Below are positions 14,232-14,318 of a stretch of 14,318 nucleotides of DNA, piece after piece. The number at the start of each line of letters is the position of its first letter. Positions within the stretch are counted from its first letter, which is position 1. The DNA lies in the NCBI GenBank assembly GCA_026770585.1, contig MU647106.1, positions 18,042 through 32,359 on the forward strand, given 5' to 3'. The notes below the pieces were generated by a model, which saw only the letters and a list, made by a program, of their open reading frames with translations, was not told the DNA's origin and did not search any database. This stretch comes from Baffinella frigidus. Lineage: Eukaryota > Cryptophyceae > Cryptomonadales > Baffinellaceae. A program made the translations under genes and the position numbers.

Positions 14232-14318
<87 letters not shown>
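14232..14318. other. 87-base poly-C run at the right edge
   Basis: An uninterrupted homopolymer ends the window just outside the most 5' visible UBR exon. It is more likely an assembly or sequencing artefact than biology. Confidence 0.85.

Noticed and set aside
1-14318. Chromosome end / true telomere
   Set aside because: Tracts are short, degenerate, interrupted by exons and present in both orientations, so they are interstitial.

Overview
This window looks like nuclear DNA from an intron-dense eukaryote, most plausibly a unicellular alga. Genes are split into short exons (24 to 351 nt) whose third codon positions are mostly G or C. Introns are filled with degenerate plant/algal-type telomere repeat (TTTAGGG/CCCTAAA and variants such as GTGTAGGG and GGGTTCA). 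Some introns appear to start with GC instead of GT. I cannot name the lineage. No rRNA, tRNA, CRISPR or prokaryotic operon structure was seen. Long open frames are mostly shadows, so genes were rebuilt from short conserved blocks, splice sites and unbroken phase across introns.

Three protein genes are supported. (1) Minus strand, positions 1 to 4759 (perhaps to 5517): eleven phase-consistent exons of a class 3 (fungal-lipase-type) alpha/beta-hydrolase running off the left edge. The normal GHSxG nucleophile motif reads GHGAAG across a splice junction. (2) Plus strand, 7907-8849: four exons encoding the last 88 residues of an O-acetylhomoserine (thiol)-lyase-type PLP enzyme of the Cys/Met metabolism family. 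The catalytic N-terminal part was not found in the roughly 2.4 kb upstream. (3) Minus strand, 10231-14213: twelve exons encoding the last 340 residues of a UBR-family (UBR1/UBR2/PRT6-type) N-degron E3 ubiquitin ligase, including the Cys-rich C-terminal domain and the stop codon. Its 5' part lies beyond an 87-base poly-C run at the right edge. Genes 1 and 2 diverge; genes 2 and 3 converge over about 1.4 kb. Nothing suggests that the three act in one pathway.

The non-coding fraction is the unusual part. The telomere-like tracts are strand-oriented: the C-rich strand is nearly always the sense strand of the host gene, and it flips for the plus-strand gene. One short tract is flanked by a 9-bp direct repeat. 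Several exons have nearby degenerate copies ('echoes') of an exon end together with its splice site, mostly inside the following intron. The last exon of gene 2 is followed by three more copies of its tail within a GC-rich minisatellite. Other features are a 225-bp mariner-like MITE with 26-bp perfect inverted ends and TA flanks, two pairs of small foldback repeats, a local repeat family at 6.6-7.9 kb, an inverted duplication (3.3 and 4.2 kb), and a 30-bp degenerate minisatellite at the left edge.

Family calls rest on motif recognition by eye; none was checked by database search or transcript data.
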